Source: Pseudodesulfovibrio portus (GTDB lineage Bacteria > Desulfobacterota > Desulfovibrionia > Desulfovibrionales > Desulfovibrionaceae). From it: DNA of 64,000 nucleotides. The DNA lies in the NCBI RefSeq assembly GCF_026000375.1, contig NZ_AP026708.1, positions 3,136,001-3,200,000 on the forward strand, given 5' to 3'. Numbering within the stretch: the first letter of the stretch is position 1; each line of letters starts with the position of its first letter. This document shows, in pieces, positions 9,383 through 20,304 of the stretch. Position numbers and translations under genes: made by a program. The notes under the pieces are model-generated. The model saw only the letters and a list, made by a program, of their open reading frames with translations, searched no databases and was not told the origin of the DNA.

Positions 9383-9691
9383 CTAAACAAGAAGATCCAG
9401 GTCTTCGCGAAGCAAATTCGCGGCGGCCTTTTTCAGGTCGGGCTGGTACGTGCCGTCCTTGACCTTGCGCTTGAGCTCGTCCACCTTTTCCCGGCGGACG
9501 TCAGGCGCTTCCGAGGCGGTCTGCAGGGCAGCGCCCCGCAACCTGGCTTCGGAGGACAGGACGACGCGGTCTGCCGATTCGCCGGAGCTCTTGGCGGCTT
9601 CCTGCGTCTTCTGCGGATCCTTGACCTCGGGCCTTTCGATCTTCTTGTTTGCGTAAGGGTTGGTTTCCCCTACTATGTTCTTGATGACCAT
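9383..9691 (-). CDS. flgM: Negative regulator of flagellin synthesis FlgM (anti-sigma-28)
   Basis: A 102-residue small acidic/basic protein. The start at 9691 follows GGGAGGAACGAC, a strong ribosome site. FlgM features are a disordered N-terminal half and the C-terminal sigma-binding helices (VRREKVDELKRKVKDGTYQP, then AANLLREDLDLL). In the known pathway FlgM holds FliA until it is exported through the finished hook. It is transcribed towards fliW (tail-to-tail, 21 bases apart) and downstream of the 136-residue gene at 9719-10129, with which it shares the sigma-28 promoter. Confidence 0.92.
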   Translation of the reverse strand: MVIKNIVGETNPYANKKIERPEVKDPQKTQEAAKSSGESADRVVLSSEARLRGAALQTASEAPDVRREKVDELKRKVKDGTYQPDLKKAAANLLREDLDLLV

Positions 9692-9718
9692 GTCGTTCCT
9701 CCCGTTTTGGACGGGTTA

Positions 9719-10129
9719 TCAAAGCATGGTTCCATCCACCTTTGACAATGCTATTTCCCACAGCCGCCGCATGATCTTGTCCCGTTCGGGACCGGTCACT
9801 TCCTGCGGACCGGACTGTGTCTCCCTCAGTACCTGAACGTCGCCGCCTTCGATGGGATATTCGAAAACGAGATGTTCTCCCATGTCCCGCTCCAGTTGGC
9901 CGAGGACTGCCTTGACCACGGGAGAGGGGGAAGCGTTGACTATCAGGTTTTCAATGACCTCGTGCGCAATGCGCTGGATCAGTTCCCGACGCTTCGCCTG
10001 CTTGGCGATGTCGTCCATGGGCTCCAATCCGCCGATCGCCTGCCGAAAACGGGCCAGACGCTTGGCGCTCGAAAGCTGCTTCCCGTAGGTGCGCAGCATG
10101 GTTCGAACATTGGCGGAAGTTGCACTCAT
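9719..10129 (-). CDS. FlgM-associated small protein (DVU0524-like)
   Basis: A 136-residue, mostly helical protein. The start is placed at 10129 (MSATSANVRTML...) because GGGGAAA precedes it; the open frame runs further upstream through the promoter. No catalytic motif is visible. The position directly upstream of flgM, and the sequence feel (RFRQAIGGLEPMDDIAKQAK, RRELIQRIAHEVIENLIV), match the small protein found next to flgM in Desulfovibrio. That family assignment comes from memory and should be treated as probable. Co-expression with flgM from the sigma-28 site suggests a role in the late flagellar checkpoint. Confidence 0.7.
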   Translation of the reverse strand: MSATSANVRTMLRTYGKQLSSAKRLARFRQAIGGLEPMDDIAKQAKRRELIQRIAHEVIENLIVNASPSPVVKAVLGQLERDMGEHLVFEYPIEGGDVQVLRETQSGPQEVTGPERDKIMRRLWEIALSKVDGTML

Positions 10130-10155
10130 GGTATTTCCCCACTCCTTGATTGTAG

Positions 10156-10182
10156 TGATCGACCCGCCTGGAATTAACTTTA
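10156..10182 (-). promoter_or_regulatory. Sigma-28 (FliA) promoter for the FlgM-associated gene and flgM
   Basis: On the minus strand, TAAAGTTA (10182-10175), 11 bases, then GTCGATCA (10163-10156). The FliA consensus is TAAAGTTT-N11-GCCGATAA, so 13 of 16 positions match with exact spacing. Transcription would start about 20 bases before the start codon at 10129. Confidence 0.75.
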
Positions 10183-10291
10183 GGGGTAAATCGGAAAAAA
10201 ATCTAGAAAAGTGCAATTAATCATCGGGTCCGGGGATTGGAAATTTGAAAAAGGTTGAATGTTTTTCTAAATTTAACTACAAATTTGAACC

Positions 10292-11140
10292 ATGACCGTT
10301 CCATTGGGAAAAATTCTCATCGTGACCAAGCCGGGCGACGAATCGGCCCTGGCCCTCAAAGACCGGATGCTGTCGTTTCTGCGTTCCCGGAACGTGGACG
10401 CCGAGTGGTGCGAGCACCGGCTTGACGGGTGTGTCGGAGAGACCGTTTCCGACCGGTGCGACCTGATCATGATTCTGGGCGGGGACGGGACCTTCATCGG
10501 CGTTGCCCGGCTGCTGCATTCTTTCGGCGTGCCGCTCATGGGCGTCAACCTCGGGCGGGTGGGTTTCCTGGCCCAGCTCCACAGGGACAGCTGGCAGGAG
10601 TGGCTGGACAACGTCCTGGCCGAGGGGTTTCCCGTGGCCCGCAGGCTGGTTCTGGAGTATGATGTCCTGCGTCGCGGCGTACCGGTTCACCACGGGCTGG
10701 TCGTCAACGACCTGGTTGTCAGCAGGGGAGAGTTGGCGCGGCTCATACGGCTGAGCGTGTCGTTCGACGGTATTGACATCTCCACCCTGCGGGCGGACGG
10801 TTTGATCGTGTCCACGCCTGCGGGTTCGTCCGCTTACGGCGTGTCCGCAGGCGGGCCCCTTGTCCACGCAGGGCTTGAGGCGTATTGCGTGACCCCGGTC
10901 TGTCCTTTCCTGAACTCCTTCAAGCCCATGGTCTTTCCCGCCGCCGGCGTGGTCGGAGTCAGGGTGGAGGAGGCGACCGGCGAGGTCAACCTGACCGAGG
11001 ACGGCCAGGCCGTTGTCAGGCTCGAGCATGCAGACGAAATCGTCCTGCGCCGGGCAAAGAAAGACCTCCTGGTGGTGGATTTCGGCCAGCGGGCATATTT
11101 TGAAAAATTGAAGAAGAACGGCTTCCTGACGGAGAAATAG
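10292..11140 (+). CDS. nadK: NAD kinase
   Basis: A 282-residue cytoplasmic enzyme that phosphorylates NAD to NADP using ATP. The GGDGT motif (about residue 63) is preceded by LIMIL, as in all NAD kinases. The VVNDLVVSRG segment supplies the NE/D-type NAD-binding position. The glycine-rich LRADGLIVSTPAGSSAY motif is intact. The N-terminus starts KILIVTKPG, the usual first strand. It is followed two bases later by the ARMT1-like gene, so the two are probably co-transcribed. Confidence 0.95.
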   Translation: MTVPLGKILIVTKPGDESALALKDRMLSFLRSRNVDAEWCEHRLDGCVGETVSDRCDLIMILGGDGTFIGVARLLHSFGVPLMGVNLGRVGFLAQLHRDSWQEWLDNVLAEGFPVARRLVLEYDVLRRGVPVHHGLVVNDLVVSRGELARLIRLSVSFDGIDISTLRADGLIVSTPAGSSAYGVSAGGPLVHAGLEAYCVTPVCPFLNSFKPMVFPAAGVVGVRVEEATGEVNLTEDGQAVVRLEHADEIVLRRAKKDLLVVDFGQRAYFEKLKKNGFLTEK

Positions 11141-11142
11141 AT

Positions 11143-12906
11143 ATGGGCCTTGCCAGGAAATACAATTCGGTGTTGGACATCCGCTACGGCCGGGACGCGG
11201 CCCTGGATGCGCTGCTGCTCCATTTCATGACCGAGAACCATCTCGAATACACCATCGACCCGCACAAGAACGCCTCGGGCGAGCAGCTCCGGTTCATGCT
11301 GGCCCTGGACGAGGGCGAGTTCTACGCGCCGTGCTCGGACTGGATGTTCCGCATGCTGCTGGAGGAAGGGCTGCCCGACCGGTTGCTGGCCAAGTATATC
11401 GAGCAGTGGAAGCGGTTCATCAGCCTGTCCCGGAATTTCTGCTCCGACCGCGAGCAGGCGCGGCGGTACATCCAGCTCGCCCGGCACAAGTTCCGCATGA
11501 TCCTGGCTTCGCCCATCATCATGCCCTCGCGGCTGATGAAGCGGTTCATCACCATCTTCATGACCCAGTCGGGCATCGATGACCCGTACCGGTTCATCCG
11601 CAAGGCGCTCAACCGGCGGGCCGCAGAGATCGTCGAGAGCACGGGGTTTGACGAATTGGTCAACCACGGCCTCCCGGACACGGCGTTTTCCGGGCGCATC
11701 GATGATCTGCGCTTCACCCTGGACATGCTCGAAATCGAACGGCTGATGCGCATCTCCACCACCACCGATCACTGGACGCCCGAGAATCTCACCCTGGAGG
11801 CGTTCACCGCCTCGAACCTGGGCGACGAACTCCGGCAGGGGTCAGACCGGTTCCGGGAGGTCTTCGAGCGGCTCGGCAAGAGCGGCGAGACCCCGCACCG
11901 CATCCTCTACCTGCCCAACCGGGCGGGCGGCATCATCTTCGACCTCAAGGTGGTGCGGACCCTGCTCAGGCTGGGACATCGCGTGGTCATGGCCCTGAAG
12001 GAGGGCTTCTTTTTCGAGCAGGCCACCTTCTGGGACCGGGACAGCGATCCGGTCCTGGCCAAGGCGTTCAACGGCGCGCATTTCGTCAGCGAGGACCGGC
12101 TTTCCAAGAACGAACTGCTGTCCATAATGGCCCATCATTCCTTTGTGGTCATTTCCGACGGCACGCGCGAAAAGTTCAACCCGTATCGGGTCTCGGTTAC
12201 CTTTGCCCGCGCCTGGAAGGAGTGCGATCTCATCCTGGGCAAGGGCAAGGGACTCTATGACCGGCTCATCGACAACAGCCACGAGTTTACCCGCGACGTG
12301 GTCAATTTCTATCGGGACGGGGAGGGCGAGTTCCATCTCCACTTCCGGCCCCGGTCCAAGCGGGCCCATTCCTTCAGTGAACGGTATATCACCGGCAAGG
12401 CGGAGCAGATCATCGCCGAGATGCGCGAGGCCCGGTCACAGGGCCGGACGGTTATGTTCTACTCCGGCATCATCGGGTCCGTCCCCGGCCAGACCAAGGA
12501 GGCCATCCAGGTCATCTCCACCTATGTGGAGCACCTGCGCGCCCAGCTTGACGACGCCTATATCATCAATCCCGGCGAGCACTTCGAGGAGGGCATGGAC
12601 GCGGACGACCTGATGTTCATGTGGGAGAAGGTCCAGCGCAGCGGGTACATCAATGTCTGGCGTTTCCAGACGTATTTCGATATTGAAAAGAGCTTCGAGT
12701 TGATGGGGAAAAAGGTGCCGCCGGTCTGGACCGGCAAGGACGCCACCTACTCCACCGGCTGCACCAAGGAGATGCATATCGCCCTGGACGTGCAGCGGAC
12801 GTCGCCGGAACTCCAGATCATCGGTCCCAATCCGGAAAAGTTTTTCCGCAGGCGGGAGTATGGAGTGGGCAAGTTCTGCGACGTGGCCATCGACTCCTGC
12901 GGATAG
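11143..12906 (+). CDS. ARMT1-like (DUF89) domain protein, metal motif altered
   Basis: A 587-residue soluble protein starting two bases after nadK. The C-terminal half resembles the damage-control phosphatase ARMT1/DUF89 fold: ILYLPNRAGGIIFDLKVV, VVISDGTREKFNPYRVS and LILGKGKGLYDRLIDN correspond in order to the family's DNAGE, SDG and KGQGN-E blocks. The acidic residues of the DNAGE motif are not conserved here (NRAGG), so the usual metal-dependent phosphatase activity is doubtful. DUF89 enzymes clear damaged phosphometabolites, and pairing with NAD kinase would fit that theme. The first 240 residues show no domain that can be named. Confidence 0.6.
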   Translation: MGLARKYNSVLDIRYGRDAALDALLLHFMTENHLEYTIDPHKNASGEQLRFMLALDEGEFYAPCSDWMFRMLLEEGLPDRLLAKYIEQWKRFISLSRNFCSDREQARRYIQLARHKFRMILASPIIMPSRLMKRFITIFMTQSGIDDPYRFIRKALNRRAAEIVESTGFDELVNHGLPDTAFSGRIDDLRFTLDMLEIERLMRISTTTDHWTPENLTLEAFTASNLGDELRQGSDRFREVFERLGKSGETPHRILYLPNRAGGIIFDLKVVRTLLRLGHRVVMALKEGFFFEQATFWDRDSDPVLAKAFNGAHFVSEDRLSKNELLSIMAHHSFVVISDGTREKFNPYRVSVTFARAWKECDLILGKGKGLYDRLIDNSHEFTRDVVNFYRDGEGEFHLHFRPRSKRAHSFSERYITGKAEQIIAEMREARSQGRTVMFYSGIIGSVPGQTKEAIQVISTYVEHLRAQLDDAYIINPGEHFEEGMDADDLMFMWEKVQRSGYINVWRFQTYFDIEKSFELMGKKVPPVWTGKDATYSTGCTKEMHIALDVQRTSPELQIIGPNPEKFFRRREYGVGKFCDVAIDSCG

Positions 12907-12926
12907 AGGGACGGCAACGGGACATT

Positions 12927-14270
12927 ATGGCACAGACGCGGGCAATGACGACGGATTTCAGGGCACTCTTCTGGCGGACGGTGCGCATCCTGGCGGCGGT
13001 ATTCTGCCTCCTGGCGCTGCTCTCCTGCATGAAGGACGGCTCGGTCTTCCGGGGCGAGGCCGACCCGCCGCCTGCGGAGGAAGCCGCCGTCTGCACCGGC
13101 AGCCTGTGCCGACCCGAAGTGACCGAGACCTTGACGCTCCGGCCGGTGCGCGAGCCGGACTCCGTGCCCGTCTGCGACATGTTTTTCCCCCTGTCCCGGG
13201 ACGAGGGCTTCCAGAACATGGCCCGCATAGACATCCGCAGCCAGGGGTTGAAATCATGGACCGCCCTGGAAGGCCCGGTCCATCGCAGCCTGGAATACGC
13301 CCTGAATCAGGATCAGGACAAGCCCGCCCTGGTCCGGCCCGGCATGACCCTGACCTGGGCGCAGGTGGTTCGATCCCTTGAGGAATTCCTTGATCTTCTG
13401 CCCCATCTGGACGCCGACCCCGAGCTGCTGGCCCGCCGTTTCGTCTGGTACGGCATGAAGAACAAGCCCATGATGACCGGATATTACACCCCCGAGATCG
13501 AGGCCAGCCTGGTCCGGATGCCCGGCTACGATTTTCCCATCTACGGCGTGCCCGGCGACCTGCGTTTCGGCAAGGTGCGCGGCTACGATCAATTCTATCG
13601 GGTGGAGAAGGGCAGGGTCCTGCCGTACTACCAGCGGCGCGACATGGACGTGCGCAAGGTCCTGGCCGGGCGCGGGTTGGAGATAGCCTGGGCCAAGGAC
13701 CCGGTGGACGTCTTCTACATGCAGGTGGAAGGATGCGGCAGGCTCAAGCTGCCCGACGGCACCACCCGCAACGTGCTTTACGGCGCCAAGAACGGACACG
13801 GCTTCCGCAGCCTGGGGCGCATCCTTCATGCCAGGGGCCTTTTGCCCAAGGGGAAGCTGTCCAAGGATCATGTCAAAGAATATTTCTCCAGGCATCCCGG
13901 AAAGATGTTCGATCTGATGGCCGAAAATCGCAGCTATGTTTTCTTCCGGCTGGAGAACTCGCCGCCCGAGGGGACCATAGGAAAGCCGTTGACGCCGATG
14001 GTTTCACTGGCTACAGACCGAAAGCTGTTGCCGCTCGGGAGTCTGCTGGCCTTTGAAGCCGAGATTCCGGATGCCCGGGACGGTCGGCCTCTGGGCACGC
14101 GCAGGGTGGCGGGCATCGGGCTGGCACAGGACACCGGCACCGCCATTCGCGGTTCGCGTGTGGACTACTACATCGGCGAAGGGAACGCGGTGGAACCCAT
14201 CGCCAACAACATCATGACCGAGGCCACCGTTTATCTCCTCATAAGCAAAGAAGCACTTATCAATGGCTGA
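12927..14270 (+). CDS. mltA: Membrane-bound lytic murein transglycosylase A
   Basis: A 447-residue lipoprotein that cleaves peptidoglycan to 1,6-anhydro products. An N-terminal hydrophobic segment ends in a lipobox-like LLALLSC. The MltA domain follows ([32 protein letters not shown]) and the C-terminal 3D domain carries [20 protein letters not shown], which includes the catalytic Asp. The start at ATG 12927 is listed; an ATG 18 bases downstream is an alternative. It overlaps the next gene by 8 bases. Confidence 0.92.
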   Translation: MAQTRAMTTDFRALFWRTVRILAAVFCLLALLSCMKDGSVFRGEADPPPAEEAAVCTGSLCRPEVTETLTLRPVREPDSVPVCDMFFPLSRDEGFQNMARIDIRSQGLKSWTALEGPVHRSLEYALNQDQDKPALVRPGMTLTWAQVVRSLEEFLDLLPHLDADPELLARRFVWYGMKNKPMMTGYYTPEIEASLVRMPGYDFPIYGVPGDLRFGKVRGYDQFYRVEKGRVLPYYQRRDMDVRKVLAGRGLEIAWAKDPVDVFYMQVEGCGRLKLPDGTTRNVLYGAKNGHGFRSLGRILHARGLLPKGKLSKDHVKEYFSRHPGKMFDLMAENRSYVFFRLENSPPEGTIGKPLTPMVSLATDRKLLPLGSLLAFEAEIPDARDGRPLGTRRVAGIGLAQDTGTAIRGSRVDYYIGEGNAVEPIANNIMTEATVYLLISKEALING

Positions 14271-14907
14271 CATCACCATAGAGATTGTTAAAGAGACCAT
14301 CCAGGACGCCGTCAAACATCAGCTCCGGTCCGTCATGGACTGGCATTACGGCGAGCCCGTATACGACGGCGACCCCGAGGACGATTTGGCCGGGATTCCC
14401 GGTTTCCGGGAGCTGGTGGGTCGCCAGCACTGGACCAACTTCCAGCTTTGGCACGTCGAGGACCGGGCCCGCCGCCAGGACGTGGACGCCAAGGTCATCG
14501 CGGACTGCAAGTACGCCATCGACAAGCTCAACCAGAAGCGCAACGACCTCATCGAGCGGGTGGACGAGTGCCTCATCGGCCTGATCGATTCCCTGCTGCC
14601 CGAAGACGGTGTGGAAAAGTACAACACCGAGACCGTGGGCGCGGCTCTGGACCGGCTGTCCATCCAGGCGCTCAAGATCTACCACATGGACGAGCAGTGC
14701 CGGCGCAAGGACGTGGATCAGGATCACAAGGAGGCCTGCGGCGGCAAGGTGCTGACCCTCAAGCAGCAGCATGAGGACCTGGAGCAGGCCATTCTGGAGC
14801 TGATCGACGAGTACGCGGTCGGCGTCAAGAAGCCCAAGGTGTATTTCCAGTTCAAGATGTACAATGATCCGAAGCTGAACCCGGAACTCTACGAAACCAA
14901 CAAATAG
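14263..14907 (+). CDS. DUF4254 domain protein
   Basis: A 214-residue, charged, predicted all-helical protein starting inside the mltA stop region (8-base overlap). The pattern [13 protein letters not shown], followed by [19 protein letters not shown] and [18 protein letters not shown] segments, fits the DUF4254 family, whose function is unknown. No signal peptide or catalytic site is visible. Overlap with mltA and the 9-base spacing to gatB suggest one transcript. Confidence 0.75.
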   Translation: MADITIEIVKETIQDAVKHQLRSVMDWHYGEPVYDGDPEDDLAGIPGFRELVGRQHWTNFQLWHVEDRARRQDVDAKVIADCKYAIDKLNQKRNDLIERVDECLIGLIDSLLPEDGVEKYNTETVGAALDRLSIQALKIYHMDEQCRRKDVDQDHKEACGGKVLTLKQQHEDLEQAILELIDEYAVGVKKPKVYFQFKMYNDPKLNPELYETNK

Positions 14908-14916
14908 GTGAGCGAC

Positions 14917-16350
<1,434 letters not shown>

Positions 16351-16356
16351 TGAAGA

Positions 16357-16390
16357 CCGGGGGGAAACTCTTGAAAGAGTTATCCCCCGG
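16357..16390 (+). terminator. Rho-independent-type hairpin after gatB
   Basis: CCGGGGGGAAACTCTT (16357-16372) and AAGAGTTATCCCCCGG (16375-16390) pair almost completely with a 2-base loop, 6 bases after the gatB stop. It is GC-rich and is followed by C6T3 rather than a pure T run, so termination is likely but not certain. Confidence 0.6.
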
Positions 16391-16400
16391 CCCCCCTTTC

Positions 16401-16586
16401 AGAACTTTTTGTCGCCACGCCGCCAGGGAGTTCAAAGGGGAAGCGGGATAACCGAGGCGGCGTGGGGTGCGTACTCCGCACCGCCTTTAATTTTGACATT
16501 TGACAATGGTTTGGTGCTACCTCCACACGGCGCATACGGTGTGTAGCGATTCCCTTTGACCAGCCAGCGCCGAGACAAGAAGTTTT
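16401..16586. repeat. Imperfect long inverted repeat in the gatB-mtnA gap
   Basis: The segment 16401-16440 (AGAACTTTTTGTC... to ...TTCAAAGGGG) returns in diverged reverse-complement form at 16552-16586 (CCCTTTGAC... to ...GACAAGAAGTTTT). Between them lie a GGTGCG/CGCACC hairpin and AT-rich sequence. Together with the flanking perfect hairpins it looks like a mobile or REP-type intergenic palindromic unit. No coding region is seen in this 288-base gap. Confidence 0.5.
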
Positions 16587-16593
16587 GGAGGGT

Positions 16594-16623
16594 CCAGGGA
16601 ACCTTTTTCAAAAGGTTCCCTGG
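16594..16623. repeat. Perfect 14-bp hairpin 15 bases before mtnA
   Basis: CCAGGGAACCTTTT and AAAAGGTTCCCTGG are exact reverse complements with a 2-base loop. The hairpin lies immediately upstream of the GGAGG ribosome site of mtnA (16629-16633), so it could affect translation of that gene, or it may be one edge of the intergenic palindromic unit. Confidence 0.65.
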
Positions 16624-16638
16624 CCGCCGGAGGCAAAA

Positions 16639-17682
16639 ATGACCGAGCATATTCAGTATTCACCGGAAAAGGACGCCCTTATTCTTTTGGACCAGCGGTA
16701 TCTGCCCAACCGCGAGGACTGGTTCGAGTGCAGGACCACGGACGACATCTGCTTCGCGCTGGTGGTCATGGTCGTGCGCGGCGCGCCCGCCATCGGGGTG
16801 ACCGCAGCCTACGGCTGCTACCTGGCCGGTCGCGAAGTGCAGTCCATGGACGGGGACTGGAAGGCCAATCTCCAGGCCAAGCTGGACCAGATCCATGATG
16901 CGCGGCCAACAGCCGTGAATCTGCGCTGGGCCGTGCGCGAGATGCGTCGGGTCTGGGACGAGGCGGGCGACGTCTCCCTGGAGGAACTGCTCGGAATCTG
17001 GCTTGAAAGGGCCAAGGAAATCCATCGGGACGACATCGAGATGTGCGAGCTGATCGGCAAGTTCGGCGGCGAGCTGATGGACGACGGCGACACCATCATG
17101 ACCCACTGCAACGCAGGCGCCCTGGCCACCGCCGGGTACGGCACGGCATTGGGCGTGGTGCGCGGGGCCATCGACCAGGGCAAGAAGGTGTCGGTCATCG
17201 CCAACGAGACCCGCCCGTTCCTGCAGGGCGCACGCCTGACCGCCTACGAGCTGCACAAGGACGGCATCCCGGTCAAGGTGGCCTGCGACAACGCCTGCGC
17301 CCTGCTCATGAAGCGCGGCCTGGTGGACAAGGTGGTGGTGGGAGCGGACCGTATCACCGCCAACGGCGACGCCGTGAACAAGATCGGGACCTTTGGCGTG
17401 GCCATCATCGCCAAGCGGTTCAATATTCCGTTCTACGTGGCCGCCCCCCAGTACACCATCGACATCGAGACGCCCACCGGTGACGACGTGCCCATCGAGG
17501 ACCGCGATCCCAGGGAAGTGACCCACATCGGCGACCACCGCATCCCGCCCGAAGGCGTCGAGGTCTACAATCTGGCTTTCGACCCGACCCCCAACGAGCT
17601 GATCGCGGGCATCATCACTGAAAAGGGAGTGCTCTATCCGCCCTACACCGAGTCCATCAGGAAGCTGTTCGAGGATTCCTGA
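16639..17682 (+). CDS. mtnA: S-methyl-5-thioribose-1-phosphate isomerase
   Basis: A 347-residue enzyme of the methionine salvage pathway that isomerises methylthioribose-1-phosphate to the ribulose form. ATG 16639 is chosen because GGAGG lies 5 bases upstream; the open frame upstream merely reads through a hairpin. Family motifs are [34 protein letters not shown] (with the catalytic Cys), [19 protein letters not shown] and [20 protein letters not shown] (with the catalytic Asp). It stands alone, flanked by hairpins on both sides. Confidence 0.95.
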   Translation: MTEHIQYSPEKDALILLDQRYLPNREDWFECRTTDDICFALVVMVVRGAPAIGVTAAYGCYLAGREVQSMDGDWKANLQAKLDQIHDARPTAVNLRWAVREMRRVWDEAGDVSLEELLGIWLERAKEIHRDDIEMCELIGKFGGELMDDGDTIMTHCNAGALATAGYGTALGVVRGAIDQGKKVSVIANETRPFLQGARLTAYELHKDGIPVKVACDNACALLMKRGLVDKVVVGADRITANGDAVNKIGTFGVAIIAKRFNIPFYVAAPQYTIDIETPTGDDVPIEDRDPREVTHIGDHRIPPEGVEVYNLAFDPTPNELIAGIITEKGVLYPPYTESIRKLFEDS

Positions 17683-17707
17683 TCGGGTTCGGCCGATCCG
17701 GTTATTC

Positions 17708-17736
17708 AAGGCAGGCTTTACACCCTGCCTTTTTTC
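17708..17736 (+). terminator. Rho-independent terminator of mtnA
   Basis: AAGGCAGG (17708-17715) pairs with CCTGCCTT (17724-17731), followed by TTTTTCT. It lies 26 bases past the mtnA stop. Confidence 0.85.
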
Positions 17737-17849
17737 TAACCGGGTTGCAGTTGTCATTGAATCCGGTTAAATATTTATGAATATTGAATCTGTTTTCGGT
17801 CACCGGACTTGGTTGTCCTGCCGGTTTACTTGATCCGTAAGGGGATGAA

Positions 17850-20171
17850 ATGGAATTCAAGAGCATCAATACGGCTGTCACGCTATTGATCGCGGTGATT
17901 ATCGCCGCGACGGTGGTCAGCGGCGTCTGGTGGGTGGGCGGCAATACTGCCCAGACGGTAATAGAAGGTGAGAAGCAGGCCATGAACAATATGGTCGAGC
18001 AGTCCATGACCGCCCTTGACGACTACATACTGCAGACCGGCGCAATGGCCAGGATGATCGCCTCCCAGCAGGTGGTCATCGACGCCCTGGGGGGCCACGA
18101 CGCCTTGGGCGCGGATTGGATGTTCCAGGATCTGCTCGACACGACGGAGGGATATTGGGCAGCGTTCTGTTTCGACACCAACGGCAACGTCGTGGCCGGG
18201 TACAACGCCAAGGGCGACCGTATGGCCGGGGCGGACCGGAGCAGCCGTGAATACGTCAAGGCGATACTCTCGGGCAAGACGGAAAACTACCTCTCCGACA
18301 ATATCCTGGTGTCCAAGAGCGGTGGGGGCATCCTCATCTTCGCCGCCGCCGCCGTGGTGCATGACCACAACGGCGACATCATCGGCGGGGTGGGCATCTT
18401 CCCCAAATGGGAGCATTTCACCTCCCGGTTCATCGATCCCTTCAGGGTGGCCGAAAACGGCTACGGGTTCATGCTCGACGGCAAGGGACGCATCATCGCC
18501 CATGCCGTGAACAAGGAATTGTATCTGAAGGATTTGTCCGAGTACGATTTCGTTCAGACCGCCTTGAAGAACGAGAACGGGGGGACCTGGTACGACTGGC
18601 AGGGACGGAAGAAATACATGGTGTTCGAGACCATGCCCGCTACCGGCTGGGTCATGGTCATGAGTGCTTACGAGGACGACATGGAGGCCGCAGCCCTGAC
18701 CCAGAGGAACACCCTGATGGTGGGCGGCGCAGCGGTCGCGCTGTTGCTGATCGGGGTCATGGTGTTCAGTATCCGCAAGCTCGTGACCACTCCGGTCAAG
18801 AACATCCTGGGGTACGCCTCCGAGGTGGCCCGGGGCGATCTGCAGGCCACGCTCGAAGGCAAGTACAGGTATGAGTTCAGGGGATTGGCCCGGCAGATCG
18901 AAGCCATGGTCCGGGAACTCAAGAACAAGCTCGGATTTTCCGAAGGCGTTCTCAATGGGCTGGCCCTGCCGTGCAGCCTGATCGGGCCTGACCACAAGCT
19001 GTTGTGGACGAACCAGTACATGCTGGATCTCATCGAGCATGAGGGAGCGCCCGAGGACTACGTGGGCTACGGCTCCGGCCAGTTCTATTACAATGATCCG
19101 GACAGGGAGACTTTGTCCGACAGGGCCATCCGGGATCGGCAGCAGCTTGAGACCGAAGTGGAATACACCACGCCGAACGGGCATGTGAAAAACGTGCAGG
19201 TCGTGGCCACGCCGTTCTACGACATGGACGACAACCTGCTCGGGTCCCTGGCCGTCTGGATAGATGTGACCGAAATCCGTAACCAGCAGAAGCAGATCGA
19301 GGAACAGAACGAGCGCATCTCCAGCGCCGCCACCGAGGCCGAGGAGGTCTCTCAGAGGCTGTCGAGCGCCGCCGAGGAGCTGTCCGCCCAGATCGAGCAG
19401 GCCAAGACCGGTTCCGACACCCAGCGGCACAGGGCGCAGGAGACTTCCACCGCAATGGAGCAGATGAATTCCACTGTCCTCGAGGTTGCCCGCAATGCCG
19501 GTTCCGCTGCCGAGGAGGCCGACACCGCCAAGCGCAACGCCCAGGACGGCGAGGAAATCGTCAGCCAGGTCATCGGTGCGGTCGGCGACGTGCAGGTGCA
19601 GGCGGACAACCTCAAGGTTTCCATGGAGGAGCTGGGGCGGCAGGCTGCGGATATCGGCAAGATTCTCGAAGTGATTTCCGACATCGCGGACCAGACCAAT
19701 CTTCTTGCCCTCAATGCCGCCATTGAAGCGGCCCGCGCGGGTGAGGCGGGACGCGGTTTTGCCGTGGTGGCCGACGAAGTCCGCAAGCTGGCGGAAAAGA
19801 CCATGACCGCCACCAGCGAGGTAGGCGGGGCCATCACCAAGATTCAGAATATGACCCAGGAAAACGTGGTCGCCACCGAGAATGCGGTTTCCTCGGTTTC
19901 CCGCAGCACGGAGCTGGCGAACCAGTCGGGGCAGGCACTGGCGGAAATCGTTGGCCGGATCGAAGCCGCTGCGGATCAGGTCCGGGCCATCGCAACGGCC
20001 GCCGAGGAGCAATCCGCCACCAGCGAGGAGATCAACCGGGCCACGGACGAGATCAACCAGATCGCCCTGGAGGCTTCCCAGGTCATGGACCAGGCCACCA
20101 GCGCCATCCAGGAGGTGGCCGCCATGGCGTCCAGGCTGAACGCCATCATCGAGTCCATGGGAGGCAGTTAG
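17850..20171 (+). CDS. Methyl-accepting chemotaxis protein with periplasmic Cache-type sensor, HAMP and PAS
   Basis: A 773-residue inner-membrane chemoreceptor. A first membrane segment spans about residues 10-30, a periplasmic ligand domain of the dCache type about 40-285 ([36 protein letters not shown]), and a second membrane segment about 290-312. A HAMP linker then a PAS-like domain (about 370-480, including [18 protein letters not shown]) precede the signalling domain. The highly conserved tip is seen near residue 607 onward ([38 protein letters not shown]). It would relay ligand binding to CheA/CheW. No sigma-28 promoter was found upstream. Confidence 0.95.
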   Translation: MEFKSINTAVTLLIAVIIAATVVSGVWWVGGNTAQTVIEGEKQAMNNMVEQSMTALDDYILQTGAMARMIASQQVVIDALGGHDALGADWMFQDLLDTTEGYWAAFCFDTNGNVVAGYNAKGDRMAGADRSSREYVKAILSGKTENYLSDNILVSKSGGGILIFAAAAVVHDHNGDIIGGVGIFPKWEHFTSRFIDPFRVAENGYGFMLDGKGRIIAHAVNKELYLKDLSEYDFVQTALKNENGGTWYDWQGRKKYMVFETMPATGWVMVMSAYEDDMEAAALTQRNTLMVGGAAVALLLIGVMVFSIRKLVTTPVKNILGYASEVARGDLQATLEGKYRYEFRGLARQIEAMVRELKNKLGFSEGVLNGLALPCSLIGPDHKLLWTNQYMLDLIEHEGAPEDYVGYGSGQFYYNDPDRETLSDRAIRDRQQLETEVEYTTPNGHVKNVQVVATPFYDMDDNLLGSLAVWIDVTEIRNQQKQIEEQNERISSAATEAEEVSQRLSSAAEELSAQIEQAKTGSDTQRHRAQETSTAMEQMNSTVLEVARNAGSAAEEADTAKRNAQDGEEIVSQVIGAVGDVQVQADNLKVSMEELGRQAADIGKILEVISDIADQTNLLALNAAIEAARAGEAGRGFAVVADEVRKLAEKTMTATSEVGGAITKIQNMTQENVVATENAVSSVSRSTELANQSGQALAEIVGRIEAAADQVRAIATAAEEQSATSEEINRATDEINQIALEASQVMDQATSAIQEVAAMASRLNAIIESMGGS

Positions 20172-20230
20172 GCCGGTTTCCCGAAAGCCGTCGGGAACAA
20201 TGGACTCGACATTCGATTAAAGATAGGCTA

Positions 20231-20266
20231 ATCCCGCGCTTCCTTGAACGGAAGTGCGGGATTTTT
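20231..20266 (+). terminator. Rho-independent terminator after the chemoreceptor gene
   Basis: ATCCCGCGCTTCC (20231-20243) pairs with GGAAGTGCGGGAT (20250-20262), followed by T tract. It separates the chemoreceptor from der. Confidence 0.9.
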
Positions 20267-20304
20267 CAAGAGTCCCGCAACACAACACCACCCTGGAGCC
20301 AACC

